64,000 bases of DNA from Planomicrobium sp. Y74 (GCF_003668635.1 NZ_RCWH01000005.1:496001-560000); one strand, 5' to 3'. Positions 47,200-56,066 are shown, counted from the stretch's first letter. The notes: a model not told the origin generated them from the letters alone. Numbers and translations are program-made.

Positions 47200-47922
47200 T
47201 TGGCAAAGGATCCGAAAATTACGGAAATGGAGCGCTTGCTCGAAGAAATGAAAGGCAAAAAAGGAACAGAGGAATCGGGATTCTGGAAATCGATGAAAGT
47301 GATGATGGGCGTTTTCCGCAATTCATTTCTTGTATTGATCATCGTAGCGTTACTTCTGTTGATTGCATTGCCGCTCGGTACCTGGTGGATGATCCAACAG
47401 GGCAGCACAGCGACCGAAAGCAAAAGCGCTTTCCTCGAAAGAATGCAGGATCTCAATGAATTATCAACAGCAGAAGCCTATTCGAAAGTCATCATCAAAC
47501 GGGAAGACAATCAAATATTCGGGAAGGATATCGGGTTGGATATCCCTGGTACGAAACGGGAGCTGCTTGTCGTGATCCCTGGCTCTGTTCGCGCCGGTAT
47601 CGATTTCTCGGAAATCACAGAAGATGATATTGAAGTGGACGAAGAAGCGAAAACAGCGACACTTACATTGCCGAATGCAGATTTCCTCGGCGGTCCGGAA
47701 TTGTTCATGGATAAAGTGGAGATTTATACGAATGAAGGTCTGTTAAGCGGCGGGAGAGATTTCCCTGAAGCCTATGAATTGGCTGAAGAAGCGAAGCAGA
47801 TGATGCTTGAGGAAACCCGCGGCCAAGGCGTGTTGGAGCTGGCGGAAACGAATGCAGCCCGTTCGGTTGAAGAAATGTTCCAATTGGTTGACTATGATGT
47901 AACAGTAGAGTTTGAAAACTAA
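47200..47922 (+). CDS. DUF4230 domain-containing membrane-anchored protein
   Basis: A 240-residue protein with a cytosolic N-terminus of about 40 residues, one membrane helix (about 42-66) and an outer domain matching DUF4230, with VIPGSVRAGIDFSEI as its recognisable centre. Function is unknown. The start is TTG, eight nt after AGAGGG. It precedes ung by 12 nt, so it is probably the first gene of the ung-ywdI-ywdK operon. Confidence 0.82.
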   Translation: MAKDPKITEMERLLEEMKGKKGTEESGFWKSMKVMMGVFRNSFLVLIIVALLLLIALPLGTWWMIQQGSTATESKSAFLERMQDLNELSTAEAYSKVIIKREDNQIFGKDIGLDIPGTKRELLVVIPGSVRAGIDFSEITEDDIEVDEEAKTATLTLPNADFLGGPELFMDKVEIYTNEGLLSGGRDFPEAYELAEEAKQMMLEETRGQGVLELAETNAARSVEEMFQLVDYDVTVEFEN

Positions 47923-47934
47923 GGAGTGATGATT

Positions 47935-48609
47935 ATGGCAAAGAAAATCTTATCCAACGACTGGCAGAATGTAGTTGGGGAGGAATTTGATAAACCTTAT
48001 TACACAGAACTTCGTGAGTTTTTGAAAGAACAGTATGCCAATGAAACAGTTTATCCACCGCAAGATGAAATCTGGTCGGCCTTTGAGCATACGGCTTTCG
48101 AGGATGTGAAAGTCGTCATTCTTGGACAGGACCCCTACCACGGCCAAGGACAGGCGCATGGTTTGAGCTTTTCTGTCAAACCCGGCGTCAGGATTCCGCC
48201 GAGTCTTCGCAATATTTTCAAGGAACTGAACGATGACATTGGCTGCGAACAGCCTTCTGACGGCACTTTGACCAAATGGGCCGATCAGGGCGTCATGATG
48301 CTGAACACCGTTTTAACTGTTCGGAAAGGGGACGCCAATTCCCACCGGGGGAAAGGCTGGGAAAAATTCACGGATGAAGTGATCCGCAAATTATCAGCCC
48401 GCAAGGAACCGGTAATTTTCGTTTTATGGGGCAAACCGGCCCAAACGAAAAAAGGGCTTATCGATTTGGAGCGCCATGATGTCATCGAAGCGCCACATCC
48501 GAGCCCGTTCAGTGCCAGAAAAGGTTTTTTCGGCAGCAAGCCTTTTTCAAAAGTGAACAGCCTGTTACAAAAGCGCGGCGAAGAGCCGATTGATTTCTGT
48601 TTGGACTGA
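47935..48609 (+). CDS. ung: Uracil-DNA glycosylase
   Basis: A 224-residue family 1 UDG that removes uracil from DNA. The catalytic water-activating motif GQDPYHG has D66, and the leucine-intercalation motif is [13 protein letters not shown] near 186-198. The start is ATG 47935, eight nt after AAGGAG; GTG/ATG codons at 47926 and 47929 lie on top of the site. It sits 60 nt upstream of ywdI as in B. subtilis. Confidence 0.97.
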   Translation: MAKKILSNDWQNVVGEEFDKPYYTELREFLKEQYANETVYPPQDEIWSAFEHTAFEDVKVVILGQDPYHGQGQAHGLSFSVKPGVRIPPSLRNIFKELNDDIGCEQPSDGTLTKWADQGVMMLNTVLTVRKGDANSHRGKGWEKFTDEVIRKLSARKEPVIFVLWGKPAQTKKGLIDLERHDVIEAPHPSPFSARKGFFGSKPFSKVNSLLQKRGEEPIDFCLD

Positions 48610-48669
48610 CGTGCTCAAGGTCAGCGTGTTAAAATAAAGGACGATATGAAAAAGGAAGGGGGATTTAAA

Positions 48670-48933
48670 ATGGCGATTGGACAGGAACGTGTCATTACTG
48701 AAATTGAAAAGCATGCGCGTCAAGCCCGTTCAGGCGATTCCGCAAAGGTGCGCGAATCTGTGGCGGCAATCCGTGCGCTATGCGACTTGTTGCTTGAAAA
48801 TGATGACCAGCAGCCCGCTGCCCCGGCGCCGCGCGCGATTCCGTTGTCAGCATCCCCCGCGCCGCAGCCTGTACTGTCTGAAAAGAAACTGGAAGAAGAC
48901 GGAGCGAACGGTGATTCACTTTTTGAATTTTAA
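48670..48933 (+). CDS. ywdI: YwdI family protein (DUF5327)
   Basis: An 87-residue protein with a helical N-terminal part (residues 1-45, EKHARQARSGDSAKVRESVA) and a Pro/Ala-rich disordered tail. It is assigned to the YwdI/DUF5327 family by its N-terminus and by its place between ung and the DUF423 gene. Function is unknown. The start is ATG 48670; a longer frame to 48646 has no ribosome site of its own. Confidence 0.8.
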   Translation: MAIGQERVITEIEKHARQARSGDSAKVRESVAAIRALCDLLLENDDQQPAAPAPRAIPLSASPAPQPVLSEKKLEEDGANGDSLFEF

Positions 48934-48952
48934 TGGGAATGAGGAATAGAGC

Positions 48953-49330
48953 ATGAAATTTTTCTTGATTGCCGGAGCTGTCAACGCATTACTAAGCGTG
49001 GCGTTCGGTGCGTTCGGCGCGCATATGCTGGAAGGCCGCGTCGCTGATAAATATTTGGATACATGGCAAACTGCCGTCCAGTATCAGATGTTTCACTCAA
49101 TTGGACTGATGGTCGTAGCGGTATTGATGAGTACAACTTTAATCGGGCCACTGGGATCGCTGAGCTGGGCAGGTTACTTGATGCTTGCGGGTATCATCAT
49201 TTTCTCGGGAAGTCTGTACGTGTTGAGTTTGACCGGCATCAGCATTCTGGGTGCCATCACGCCAATCGGTGGCCTAGCATTCATCGCCGGCTGGATCATG
49301 CTGATCATTGCTGCTATGAAAGCATTATAA
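48953..49330 (+). CDS. ywdK: DUF423 family membrane protein (YwdK-like)
   Basis: A 125-residue protein with four membrane helices. The N-terminus GAVNALLSVAFGAFGAH and the central TAVQYQMFHSIGLM are the DUF423 signature. Function is unknown. GAGGAA lies about seven nt before the ATG. It ends the ung-ywdI-ywdK block and is followed by a strong terminator. ywdJ, which lies between these genes in B. subtilis, is absent. Confidence 0.9.
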   Translation: MKFFLIAGAVNALLSVAFGAFGAHMLEGRVADKYLDTWQTAVQYQMFHSIGLMVVAVLMSTTLIGPLGSLSWAGYLMLAGIIIFSGSLYVLSLTGISILGAITPIGGLAFIAGWIMLIIAAMKAL

Positions 49331-49337
49331 GAATTGG

Positions 49338-49375
49338 AAAAGCTGTCCGCGGGTTCGTTGCGGACAGCTTTTTTG
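49338..49375 (+). terminator. Terminator of the ung operon
   Basis: AAAAGCTGTCCGC pairs with GCGGACAGCTTTT, followed by further Ts, shortly past the stop. Confidence 0.93.
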
Positions 49376-49442
49376 ATGGGAAATGAAAGCTGAAGGTTTA
49401 TCCATTTAATTAGGGGAAAAGGAAATCCCTATTAAGCCTGTT

Positions 49443-50474
49443 TTAAGAAGGAATTCCATTTTCCTTCAATAAATTCTTTAATTTCTCCGGATCGTCCACT
49501 TTCAAGCCGATTTGCGGGACGTCTTTGCTTCTCCCGAAGAATAATACTGCCTGCTGCGGCGTTTTGAAATCAATGATGACCTGCGGTTCTGGTTCCTCGA
49601 GATCCTGTGCGACAAATGCGAGCACATCCTTATCAGCTTTTGCCCCCCATCGTACATCCTGGATGGAATCCAAAGGCACACTCATTCTTTTGCCCAAACC
49701 CAGCGATACATTGAAACGCCCCTCTTTTATTGACAGCGGATTTAAGCGGATTGCCTGAATTTCACCGATGAAATAAATAACACTATAAATATTCAGGACC
49801 AGCAGGATGATGGACAAAACCGGTGATTTCTCATGAAGCCACCAATGGATGCCGATCGTTTCAATGACAATGGCATGGATCAGCATGATATTAAACGCGA
49901 TGACGCTTGTGTTTTTATGGAGCGAAATTGTTGTGGCGCCTTCTTCTGGCTTCTTTTTCCAGGCGAATAAAGCGTAGTAGAACGCGAGCGCCTCCGATAA
50001 GATAACCGTGATTAGCGGATTCGGTTTTATTCGTTCATAAACAGTGGGCATTAGCGTGAATAACGGGCTGCCTGCCTGTTGCTTCATCGACTGCCTGATT
50101 TTCGGGATGTGCCAGACCAACAGGCCGATCAAGGCAAGTTCCGCAAATAAAATCAGTGCTTCCAAGCCAAGGCCAACATAGAAAAACACTTCGAAAGGTT
50201 CGAAATAATACTTGGGAATCAGCAGGCGCGCGAAGATGAAACCGCCCGCCACAAAGGCGATGAATTGTTTGATGGTCAGGCGAAAAGCGGCAAGAACCAG
50301 CAAAGGCGCGACCAGCGCGAGGTCCAGTAGAGATCCGGAGACCACGAGAAACGTTTCTTCAGGTATGACCATGGTGGATAATGGAGAACGGTAAAGCAGG
50401 AAATTGCTGATCAGCACAAGCATCAGCAAAGCTAAAGCCCATTTAGCATAATTAGTCTGGCGCATCACTAACAT
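49443..50474 (-). CDS. Polytopic membrane protein of unknown function
   Basis: A 343-residue protein with about eight membrane helices and a C-terminal cytosolic domain (about 255-343) that looks PH-like (LGKRMSVPLDSIQDVRWG, then a predicted strand/helix pattern). Similar Bacillales proteins have been mislabelled beta-carotene monooxygenase; nothing here supports that enzyme. The start is ATG 50474, after GGGGTG. The longer frame lacks a site. The upstream DNA holds phased arrays B and C. Confidence 0.72.
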   Translation of the reverse strand: MLVMRQTNYAKWALALLMLVLISNFLLYRSPLSTMVIPEETFLVVSGSLLDLALVAPLLVLAAFRLTIKQFIAFVAGGFIFARLLIPKYYFEPFEVFFYVGLGLEALILFAELALIGLLVWHIPKIRQSMKQQAGSPLFTLMPTVYERIKPNPLITVILSEALAFYYALFAWKKKPEEGATTISLHKNTSVIAFNIMLIHAIVIETIGIHWWLHEKSPVLSIILLVLNIYSVIYFIGEIQAIRLNPLSIKEGRFNVSLGLGKRMSVPLDSIQDVRWGAKADKDVLAFVAQDLEEPEPQVIIDFKTPQQAVLFFGRSKDVPQIGLKVDDPEKLKNLLKENGIPS

Positions 50475-50644
50475 AGAAACACCCCGTTTTTCTTTTAGTA
50501 TACCCTTAAGTTGTCTGAAAATAGCGAATTGAATATGGCAGAAAAATGACAGTTGGCAGTGAGCGGCGCAGCGCTCACGGATCGAGGTAGTTTGCGGGGG
50601 CAAACTGCAGGCAATTAGGGGCTGGGGTTGGGTCAGGATTGCTG
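50475..50644. other. Upstream region with two hairpins
   Basis: Two hairpins precede array B: GTGAGCG-GCGCAG-CGCTCAC near 50559-50578, and AGTTTGC / GCAAACT near 50589-50606. No gene is seen between 50475 and 51090. Confidence 0.45.
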
Positions 50645-50737
50645 CGGACAGTAAACGTGGGATTCCGGACAGTATTTTTAATTTCCGGACAGTATTTCAA
50701 TGGTTCCGGACAGTATTTGATCGTTTCCGGACAGTAT
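50645..50737. repeat. Phased array B: five CGGACAGTA cores every 20-21 bp
   Basis: CGGACAGTA starts at 50645, 50666, 50686, 50707 and 50728 (spacing 21, 20, 21, 21). Spacers are T-rich and otherwise unrelated. The core is the reverse complement of that in array A. Confidence 0.9.
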
Positions 50738-50861
50738 ATCCAGAAAATTGGAAATAGAGAGAGTGGAATTTGGCGGTTAAGTGGAAAGGGGCTTTAGAAG
50801 CCACTGATTCAGGCGCTGAATTATCCAATAAAATCCAAAATATTATGTCGTAAAATGTGAG

Positions 50862-50953
50862 GTGCGGAAATATGCTTCTGAGGTGCGGTCAGAAGACAAT
50901 TAGTTGCGGTTAAAACCAATTTAGTTGCGGTTAGAACCTATTTAGTTGCGCTT
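50862..50953. repeat. Phased array C: five TGCGG cores every 21 bp
   Basis: TGCGG (last copy TGCGC) starts at 50863, 50884, 50905, 50926 and 50947, exactly 21 bp apart. The wider core is GGTGCGG or AGTTGCGGTTA. It lies 125 nt from array B but has a different core. Confidence 0.88.
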
Positions 50954-51049
50954 GAAGAAAAATCTGTGGTTATGATAATAATTATGTATTTTATTTCCAG
51001 TAGTTGCATGCTCAAATACTCCAACAACATCTCAATATTAATTCCCACT

Positions 51050-51076
51050 AAAAAAAGCCGCCCAAAAGGCGGCTTT
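51050..51076 (-). terminator. Terminator of hemQ
   Basis: AAAGCCGCC / GGCGGCTTT around CAAAA, with a T run on the minus strand. Confidence 0.9.
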
Positions 51077-51090
51077 CTTCATCGATCAAC

Positions 51091-51840
51091 TTAAACTTCC
51101 AAAAACTTAACGATTCTTTCTTTATCAAGGCGAGTGCCGACGTAGAACGAACCGAATTCAGCGTAACGCGCGCTGACTTCGTCAAAACGCATTTCATAGA
51201 TCAGTTTTTTAAACTGCAGAACGTCATCTGCGAACAAGGTTACGCCCCATTCGTAATCATCAAAGCCGACAGAGCCGGAAATGATCTGTTTTACTTTGCC
51301 TGCGTAGCTGCGGCCGATTTTGCCGTGTGACAGCATCAAATCTTTGCGCTCGTCCATCGGCAGCATGTACCAGTTGTCGTTGCCGTCGCGGCGCTTGTCC
51401 ATCGGGTAGAAGCAGATGTACTGCGAACGCTGAAGCTCCGGATACAGACGCGCGCGGACATGCGGGTTCTGGTATGGATCTTCTTCTGATTTACCTGCAA
51501 GATAGTTGGAAAGTTCCACTACAGATACGTAAGAGTAAGTCGGAACCGTGTAAGCGACCAATGTCAGCTTATTGTATTCCGTTTCAAGTTCACGCAATTC
51601 GTCCATAGTTTCGCGCAATAGCATCAGCATCAAGTCAGCTTTTTGGCCAATAATTGAATACAATGCGTGTGCACCGGTTTTATTTTCATCGGCCTGGTTT
51701 ACTTTGTCCATGAATGCCTGATATTCGTCGATTGCGAATTGGCGTTCTTCGTCTTCAAGCATTTTCCATGATACCCAGTCCATCGAACGGAAATCGTGGA
51801 GGACGTACCAGCCGTCTAAAGTGATTGCTGCTTCATTCAT
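51091..51840 (-). CDS. hemQ: Coproheme decarboxylase HemQ
   Basis: A 249-residue protein of the chlorite dismutase fold. It converts Fe-coproporphyrin III to haem b using peroxide, the last step of the coproporphyrin pathway of Gram-positives. Key residues are at standard positions: Y145 and K149 in [10 protein letters not shown], and proximal H172 in LSHGKIGR. The start is MNEAAIT at 51840; AGGAG lies about 11 nt upstream. In B. subtilis (ywfI) it also neighbours lipL. Here the two are divergent. Confidence 0.96.
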   Translation of the reverse strand: MNEAAITLDGWYVLHDFRSMDWVSWKMLEDEERQFAIDEYQAFMDKVNQADENKTGAHALYSIIGQKADLMLMLLRETMDELRELETEYNKLTLVAYTVPTYSYVSVVELSNYLAGKSEEDPYQNPHVRARLYPELQRSQYICFYPMDKRRDGNDNWYMLPMDERKDLMLSHGKIGRSYAGKVKQIISGSVGFDDYEWGVTLFADDVLQFKKLIYEMRFDEVSARYAEFGSFYVGTRLDKERIVKFLEV

Positions 51841-52016
51841 CTGTAAAACACTCCTTTTAATCAAAAAATCTCTCAAAACCAGTTTATCATACCCATCACT
51901 CAAGTTCCTTCAAAAGAAGTGCCTGTCACCAATTTGACATGACCATCGTTCCTTTTCACAAGACACGCTGTAGGGTAAAATGAAGACAAGCGATAGCTTT
52001 GAAGAGGAGAAAAATC

Positions 52017-52832
52017 ATGTCGTCATTTACTGATCAAAAAGAATGGCGTTTCTGGGACCAGTCCCTGAGCGCAAAAAATAGATCCGCACTCGAATCATTT
52101 GCGGCGGATGATTTATTATGTGAATTGGTCGGCTCGGGTGCAAGCGTTCCGGCAATACGGACATGGGTCCACGACGATACGGTCGTACTCGGTATCCAGG
52201 ACCACCGGCTGCCTCATATCAATGAAGGAATCGAATTGCTGAAAGAGCGCGGATACAATCCGATTGTCCGGAATTCAGGCGGCCTCGCCGTGGTTCTCGA
52301 CGAAGGTGTATTGAATATCTCTGTCGTATTGTCGGAAAAGGAAAGCTCCATTGATATTCCGGAAGGTTACGAAATGATGCTCGATCTTGTAAGGCTGCTG
52401 TTCCCGGAAGCGGAAATTGAAGCCTATGAAATTGTCGGCTCCTATTGTCCTGGTTCATACGACCTCAGCATCGGTGGCCGGAAATTCGCAGGAATTTCGC
52501 AGCGCCGCATCCGCAAAGGCATTGCCGTACAAGTATATCTTTGCGTCGAAGGCAGCGGCTCTGAGCGCGCGGAACTGATTCGCGATTTTTATGAAACGGG
52601 ATTAAAAGGAGAAAAAACGAAATTCGCTTATCCTTCCATCCAGCCTGAAACGATGGCTTCACTCAGTGAACTGATTGGTCGCAACATCACTGTGGCAGAA
52701 GTGGTGGTCGACTTATATAACCTGCTCGAAAAACCGGAGCTGAAGCCGCTCCAGCCGGAAGAAACCGAGCGCTACGGCTATTACCTCGGACGTGTCGTGG
52801 AGCGCAATGCTAAAATGCTGAGCACCACTTGA
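52017..52832 (+). CDS. lipL: Octanoyl-[GcvH]:protein N-octanoyltransferase
   Basis: A 271-residue protein of the biotin/lipoate ligase fold. LipL moves octanoyl from GcvH to the E2 subunits of pyruvate and related dehydrogenases, using a cysteine thioester. The likely catalytic cysteine is in GSYCPGSYDLSIGGRKFAG (about 144-162), the LipL signature. AGAGGAG lies seven nt before ATG 52017. The order hemQ-lipL-ywfO is close to that of B. subtilis. The protein is cytoplasmic. Confidence 0.93.
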   Translation: MSSFTDQKEWRFWDQSLSAKNRSALESFAADDLLCELVGSGASVPAIRTWVHDDTVVLGIQDHRLPHINEGIELLKERGYNPIVRNSGGLAVVLDEGVLNISVVLSEKESSIDIPEGYEMMLDLVRLLFPEAEIEAYEIVGSYCPGSYDLSIGGRKFAGISQRRIRKGIAVQVYLCVEGSGSERAELIRDFYETGLKGEKTKFAYPSIQPETMASLSELIGRNITVAEVVVDLYNLLEKPELKPLQPEETERYGYYLGRVVERNAKMLSTT

Positions 52833-52891
52833 ATGGCTGAAGCAGACTGATGTAAACTGAAGAATAAAAAGAAAAATCTGGAGGTGCGTGT

Positions 52892-54196
52892 GTGGATTAT
52901 GCAAATCAGAAATTAGCGGAAGAGAAAGTTTTTAAAGATCCGGTTCACCGGTATATCCACGTACGCGACCAAGTCATTTGGGATTTGATCAATGCCCGGG
53001 AATTTCAGCGTATGCGCCGCATCAAACAGCTTGGCACATCATATCTGGTGTTTCATGGAGCGGAGCACAGCCGTTTCAGCCATTCGCTTGGCGTTTACGA
53101 AATTGTGCGCCGCATACTTGATGATATATTCCACGGCCGTCCGGAATGGGATGAAAGTGAACGTCTCGTCGTTCTTTGTGCAGCCTTATTGCACGATCTG
53201 GGCCACGGCCCGTTTTCGCATTCATTTGAGAAAGTATTCAATGTCGACCATGAGGATTTCACGCGTGAAATCCTGCAGGGTGATACGGAAGTGAACAGCA
53301 TCCTGAAGAAAGTTGCGCCGGATTTTCCGAAGAAAGTGGCGGAAGTGATCGGCAAAACCTATGCCAATAAACAAGTGGTTTCCTTGATATCCAGCCAGAT
53401 CGATGCAGACCGGATGGATTATTTGCAACGGGATGCCTATTATACAGGGGTTTCCTACGGCCATTTTGATATGGAACGGATTCTCCGGGTCATGCGGCCG
53501 TTTGAAGACCAAGTTGTCATCAAATCGAGCGGCATGCATGCGGTTGAAGATTACATCATGAGCCGTTACCAAATGTATTGGCAGGTTTATTTCCATCCGG
53601 TAGCGCGCAGTGCCGAAGTGATTCTTCGGAAGATTCTTCAGCGCGCCAAATATTTGAGCGGCCATGGTTATAAATTCGAGCAGCCGCCGACACATTTTTT
53701 TGCCTTTTTCGATCAATCTTTTACGCTGAAAGATTATCTGGCACTGGATGAAGGTGTGCTGATGACCTATTTCCAGCTATGGATTACAGAACGCGATCCG
53801 ATTCTTTCAGATCTTTGCGATCGTTTCGTCAACCGCCGTCTGTTCCAGTATGTCGATTTCGATCCTGGAAAAGACTATAAAAAACTTGGCGAACTGGCGC
53901 AGTTATTCCAAAAAGCCGGCATCGATCCGGAATATTATTTGATAGATGATTCGACATCCGATCTGCCTTATGACTTTTACCGGCCAGGCGAGGAAGAGGA
54001 ACGCCTGCCGATACATCTTCTGATGCCGACTGGCGACATCAAGGAATTGTCACGCCTGTCCCAGATTGTTGATGGGATTTCCGGCAAACGGCGCACTGAC
54101 TATAAATTATATTTCCCTGCGGAATTATTGATTGATGGCAAAAAGAAGGAAATAAAACAGCAAATACTTGAGTTACTAAGAGAAGGAGGGGTTTGA
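52892..54196 (+). CDS. ywfO: HD-domain phosphohydrolase, YwfO-type
   Basis: A 434-residue HD protein related to SAMHD1 and dGTPases. HSRFSHSLGVYEI supplies the first His, LLHDLGHGPFSHSFE the HD pair, and SSQIDADRMDYLQRDAYYTG the final Asp. Triphosphohydrolase action on dNTPs is plausible from the family but unproven. The start is GTG, close after GGAGG. It abuts ywgA (stop TGA then TTG), so the two are translationally linked, as in B. subtilis. Confidence 0.9.
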   Translation: MDYANQKLAEEKVFKDPVHRYIHVRDQVIWDLINAREFQRMRRIKQLGTSYLVFHGAEHSRFSHSLGVYEIVRRILDDIFHGRPEWDESERLVVLCAALLHDLGHGPFSHSFEKVFNVDHEDFTREILQGDTEVNSILKKVAPDFPKKVAEVIGKTYANKQVVSLISSQIDADRMDYLQRDAYYTGVSYGHFDMERILRVMRPFEDQVVIKSSGMHAVEDYIMSRYQMYWQVYFHPVARSAEVILRKILQRAKYLSGHGYKFEQPPTHFFAFFDQSFTLKDYLALDEGVLMTYFQLWITERDPILSDLCDRFVNRRLFQYVDFDPGKDYKKLGELAQLFQKAGIDPEYYLIDDSTSDLPYDFYRPGEEEERLPIHLLMPTGDIKELSRLSQIVDGISGKRRTDYKLYFPAELLIDGKKKEIKQQILELLREGGV

Positions 54197-54691
54197 TTGC
54201 TCCAGGAACACGCAAAAATAGTGGATTTCATCTCCACGGCGGAAGGTGTAACCGGACGCAAGAAATTGCAGAAGATGATATACATATTGAAGAAAATCGG
54301 TGTGCCGTTTCAAGAAAAATACGAATTTCATATTTATGGACCGTATTCGGAAGAACTGACTGCGCGCATTGAAGAACTTTGTGATATGGGTTTTATTCTC
54401 GAGCAGAAAGAAGATAAAAGTTCCTACGTCCAATACCGCTACACGGTGACGGATGAAGGGCTGGAATTCAGAAATGCGCTTGGCAAGCCGGTGTTCGAAA
54501 ACAGTGAACATGCCATCCAGCTAAATGGTAAAAGCGCCAGATTTCTGGAATTGACGGCGACATTGCTGTTCTTTGATGATTTGGAGCAGGATGAGCAGAT
54601 TGCGAAACTCCACAGCGTCAAAGGGAAGCTTAATTTTACAGAAGAAGAAATTGCGGAGGCATTTGCTTTTATAGAAGAATTGAAGCAGTAA
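54197..54691 (+). CDS. ywgA: YwgA family protein
   Basis: A 164-residue protein with a start that fits the Panacea/DUF4065-like winged-helix group: TGRKKLQKMIYILKKIG and FHIYGPYSEELTARIEEL. The TTG start directly follows the ywfO stop, with AAGGAGGGG upstream. Function is unknown; a regulatory or antitoxin-related role is known only for distant relatives. A hairpin (AGCTTCC-TTGA-AGGAAGCT at 54708-54725) follows, but its T tract is cut short by a mosaic repeat. Confidence 0.85.
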   Translation: MLQEHAKIVDFISTAEGVTGRKKLQKMIYILKKIGVPFQEKYEFHIYGPYSEELTARIEELCDMGFILEQKEDKSSYVQYRYTVTDEGLEFRNALGKPVFENSEHAIQLNGKSARFLELTATLLFFDDLEQDEQIAKLHSVKGKLNFTEEEIAEAFAFIEELKQ

Positions 54692-54733
54692 GTTTTGCAA
54701 AATAAAAAGCTTCCTTGAAGGAAGCTGGGGTGG

Positions 54734-54860
54734 AGTCGCTTTTCTTAGTGTCCAGACTCCGGCGGCCAAGGCTTGACCGACGCCTGCGAGGTCAAGGCTT
54801 TGCGACGAAGCTAGCGCAGCGATGCAGGAGCACAGAGCTGAACGGGCACAGTCGCTTTTC
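54734..54860. repeat. Single unit of the dispersed mosaic repeat
   Basis: One unit from GTCGCTTTTC to CAGTCGCTTTTC. It has GTCCAGACTCCGGCGGCC, the inverted pair GGCTTGACCGACGCCTGCGA / GGTCAAGGC, TTTGCGACGAAGC and GCGCAGCGATGCAGGAGCA. It fills the gap between ywgA and ywhB and seems to interrupt the ywgA terminator. Confidence 0.85.
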
Positions 54861-54861
54861 T

Positions 54862-55047
54862 TTACTGATCAGAAAAAAGTTTCCCCTTCGTGCCGTAATC
54901 GGTTTTCTTCATGTCTTCGATGAAAACGACAACGTTCTCGACAGGTGCACCGGTTGTTTCGGAAACAGCTTCCGTGACTTTCTCGACAAGTGCGCGTTTC
55001 TGGTCTTCCGTTCGTCCTTCGAGCATTTTAACAGTTACGTATGGCAT
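54862..55047 (-). CDS. ywhB: 4-oxalocrotonate tautomerase-like protein
   Basis: A 61-residue tautomerase-superfamily subunit starting MPYVTVKMLEGRT. After Met removal, Pro1 is the general base, which fixes the start. The length and internal R11/R39-type positions fit the 4-OT family, which forms hexamers. B. subtilis YwhB lies in the same gene order. The physiological substrate is unknown. It is divergent from ywhD across 62 bp. Confidence 0.92.
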   Translation of the reverse strand: MPYVTVKMLEGRTEDQKRALVEKVTEAVSETTGAPVENVVVFIEDMKKTDYGTKGKLFSDQ

Positions 55048-55109
55048 AATGGACACAGCTCCTTTTCTTTGGGTTAGCCTTATCATAGCAGAATGGAGGG
55101 AATGTACAC

Positions 55110-55625
55110 ATGTCGAACAATGAAAAACCAAAACAAAAAGTAGGATTCACCATTATAAAAGACGATCCAACCGACGGCCATAAAGGCTACGGCATCGGAT
55201 CTCTTTCGCTGGAAAACGTCTCACCGCTGTTTATCGATGTTGCCGAACAGGAAGCATTTATCGATATCGGTGCCATGCACGCCCGCAGTCAGGTGGAGAA
55301 GGGCATCAAATTCACAACGAATCGAGAGGATTCGGAAGGCGGCAAGGATTACTGGCTAGTCTGGATTACCATCGATTTCAACCCGGAAGGTCCTTATTAC
55401 GCAGGGGTAACAGCCTGTGAGATGGTAGTGAACCGTGAAAAACGCCGCGGCTATAAAATATTGGCCGACCACGTCAACCGTATGGATAAATCGATGAAAC
55501 GCAGAATTTTGGTCGATAACATGGACGCGCCATCTAAACGCGTGCTCGCTGAGTATTTGCGAAGCCACAACCCTGAAATGTGGGAGCGGAGTTCCGAACA
55601 GCTGCACAACGAACTGGATGTTTAA
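55110..55625 (+). CDS. ywhD: YwhD family protein
   Basis: A 171-residue soluble protein of the YwhD family, of unknown function. It contains FTIIKDDPTDGHKGYGIGSLS and DYWLVWITIDFNPEGPYYAGV-type segments and has no membrane part. GGAGGG lies about eight nt before the ATG. In B. subtilis pbpG (ywhE) lies between ywhD and speE; here that place is taken by 560 nt of non-coding DNA. Confidence 0.88.
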   Translation: MSNNEKPKQKVGFTIIKDDPTDGHKGYGIGSLSLENVSPLFIDVAEQEAFIDIGAMHARSQVEKGIKFTTNREDSEGGKDYWLVWITIDFNPEGPYYAGVTACEMVVNREKRRGYKILADHVNRMDKSMKRRILVDNMDAPSKRVLAEYLRSHNPEMWERSSEQLHNELDV

Positions 55626-55867
55626 GCCGAGTTAGAAAGAGTTTCAGCCGGATAACGGCTGGAGCTCTTTTTCATGTTGATTCTATCTAAGGCAATCGGT
55701 GTTATAAAAAGAGTGTTTCTCTCTACTATCACTTGACTGATATAATGTTTCGCTGTGTTGGCAGGTCACAGATTTACTGAAATGAAAAGTCGTTTTTTTG
55801 CTGTCGACCGTATTTTTTTATTATTTTTGAACAAAATATGACTTTTGAAAATGGGTATAACAGGCAG

Positions 55868-56066
55868 TTGAAGTTGCAGGGAAAAGGAAGTACACTAGGG
55901 ATACAGCTTTTAAATAGAAAGCTAGGACACCTGTCGGCAAGCAAGTGCCGTGAGTGATTGTGAGTAAACCCAAGCCCAATGCCTCATGTCACTTTCTTCG
56001 CCAAACAGGATTAAAAAGGTTTTCTGTGCAGGGAAAAATTCTCTGTGCAGAAAGCCTTTTTAATTT
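55868..56066 (+). ncRNA. Candidate structured RNA with promoter and terminator
   Basis: A promoter-like TTGAAG (55868-55873), 17-bp spacer and TACACT (55891-55896) would start an RNA near 55903. The RNA can form AGCTTT / AAAGCT, GGCA-AGCAAG-TGCC, and a stem pairing GAGTGA..GTGAG with CTCATGTCACT. It ends in a 23-bp terminator hairpin with only G-T wobbles (56013-56035 with 56039-56061) and a T tract. I could not match it to a riboswitch, 6S RNA or T-box from memory. It may regulate speE or be independent. DNA from 55626 to 55860 shows nothing else. Confidence 0.5.

Noticed and set aside
49443-50474. Beta-carotene 15,15'-monooxygenase
   Set aside because: The polytopic protein lacks the iron-binding histidine pattern of that enzyme; the label seems to be a propagated error.
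55868-56066. T-box or known riboswitch before speE
   Set aside because: No T-box motif, purine, lysine, SAM or cobalamin core could be recognised; kept only as an unclassified RNA candidate.
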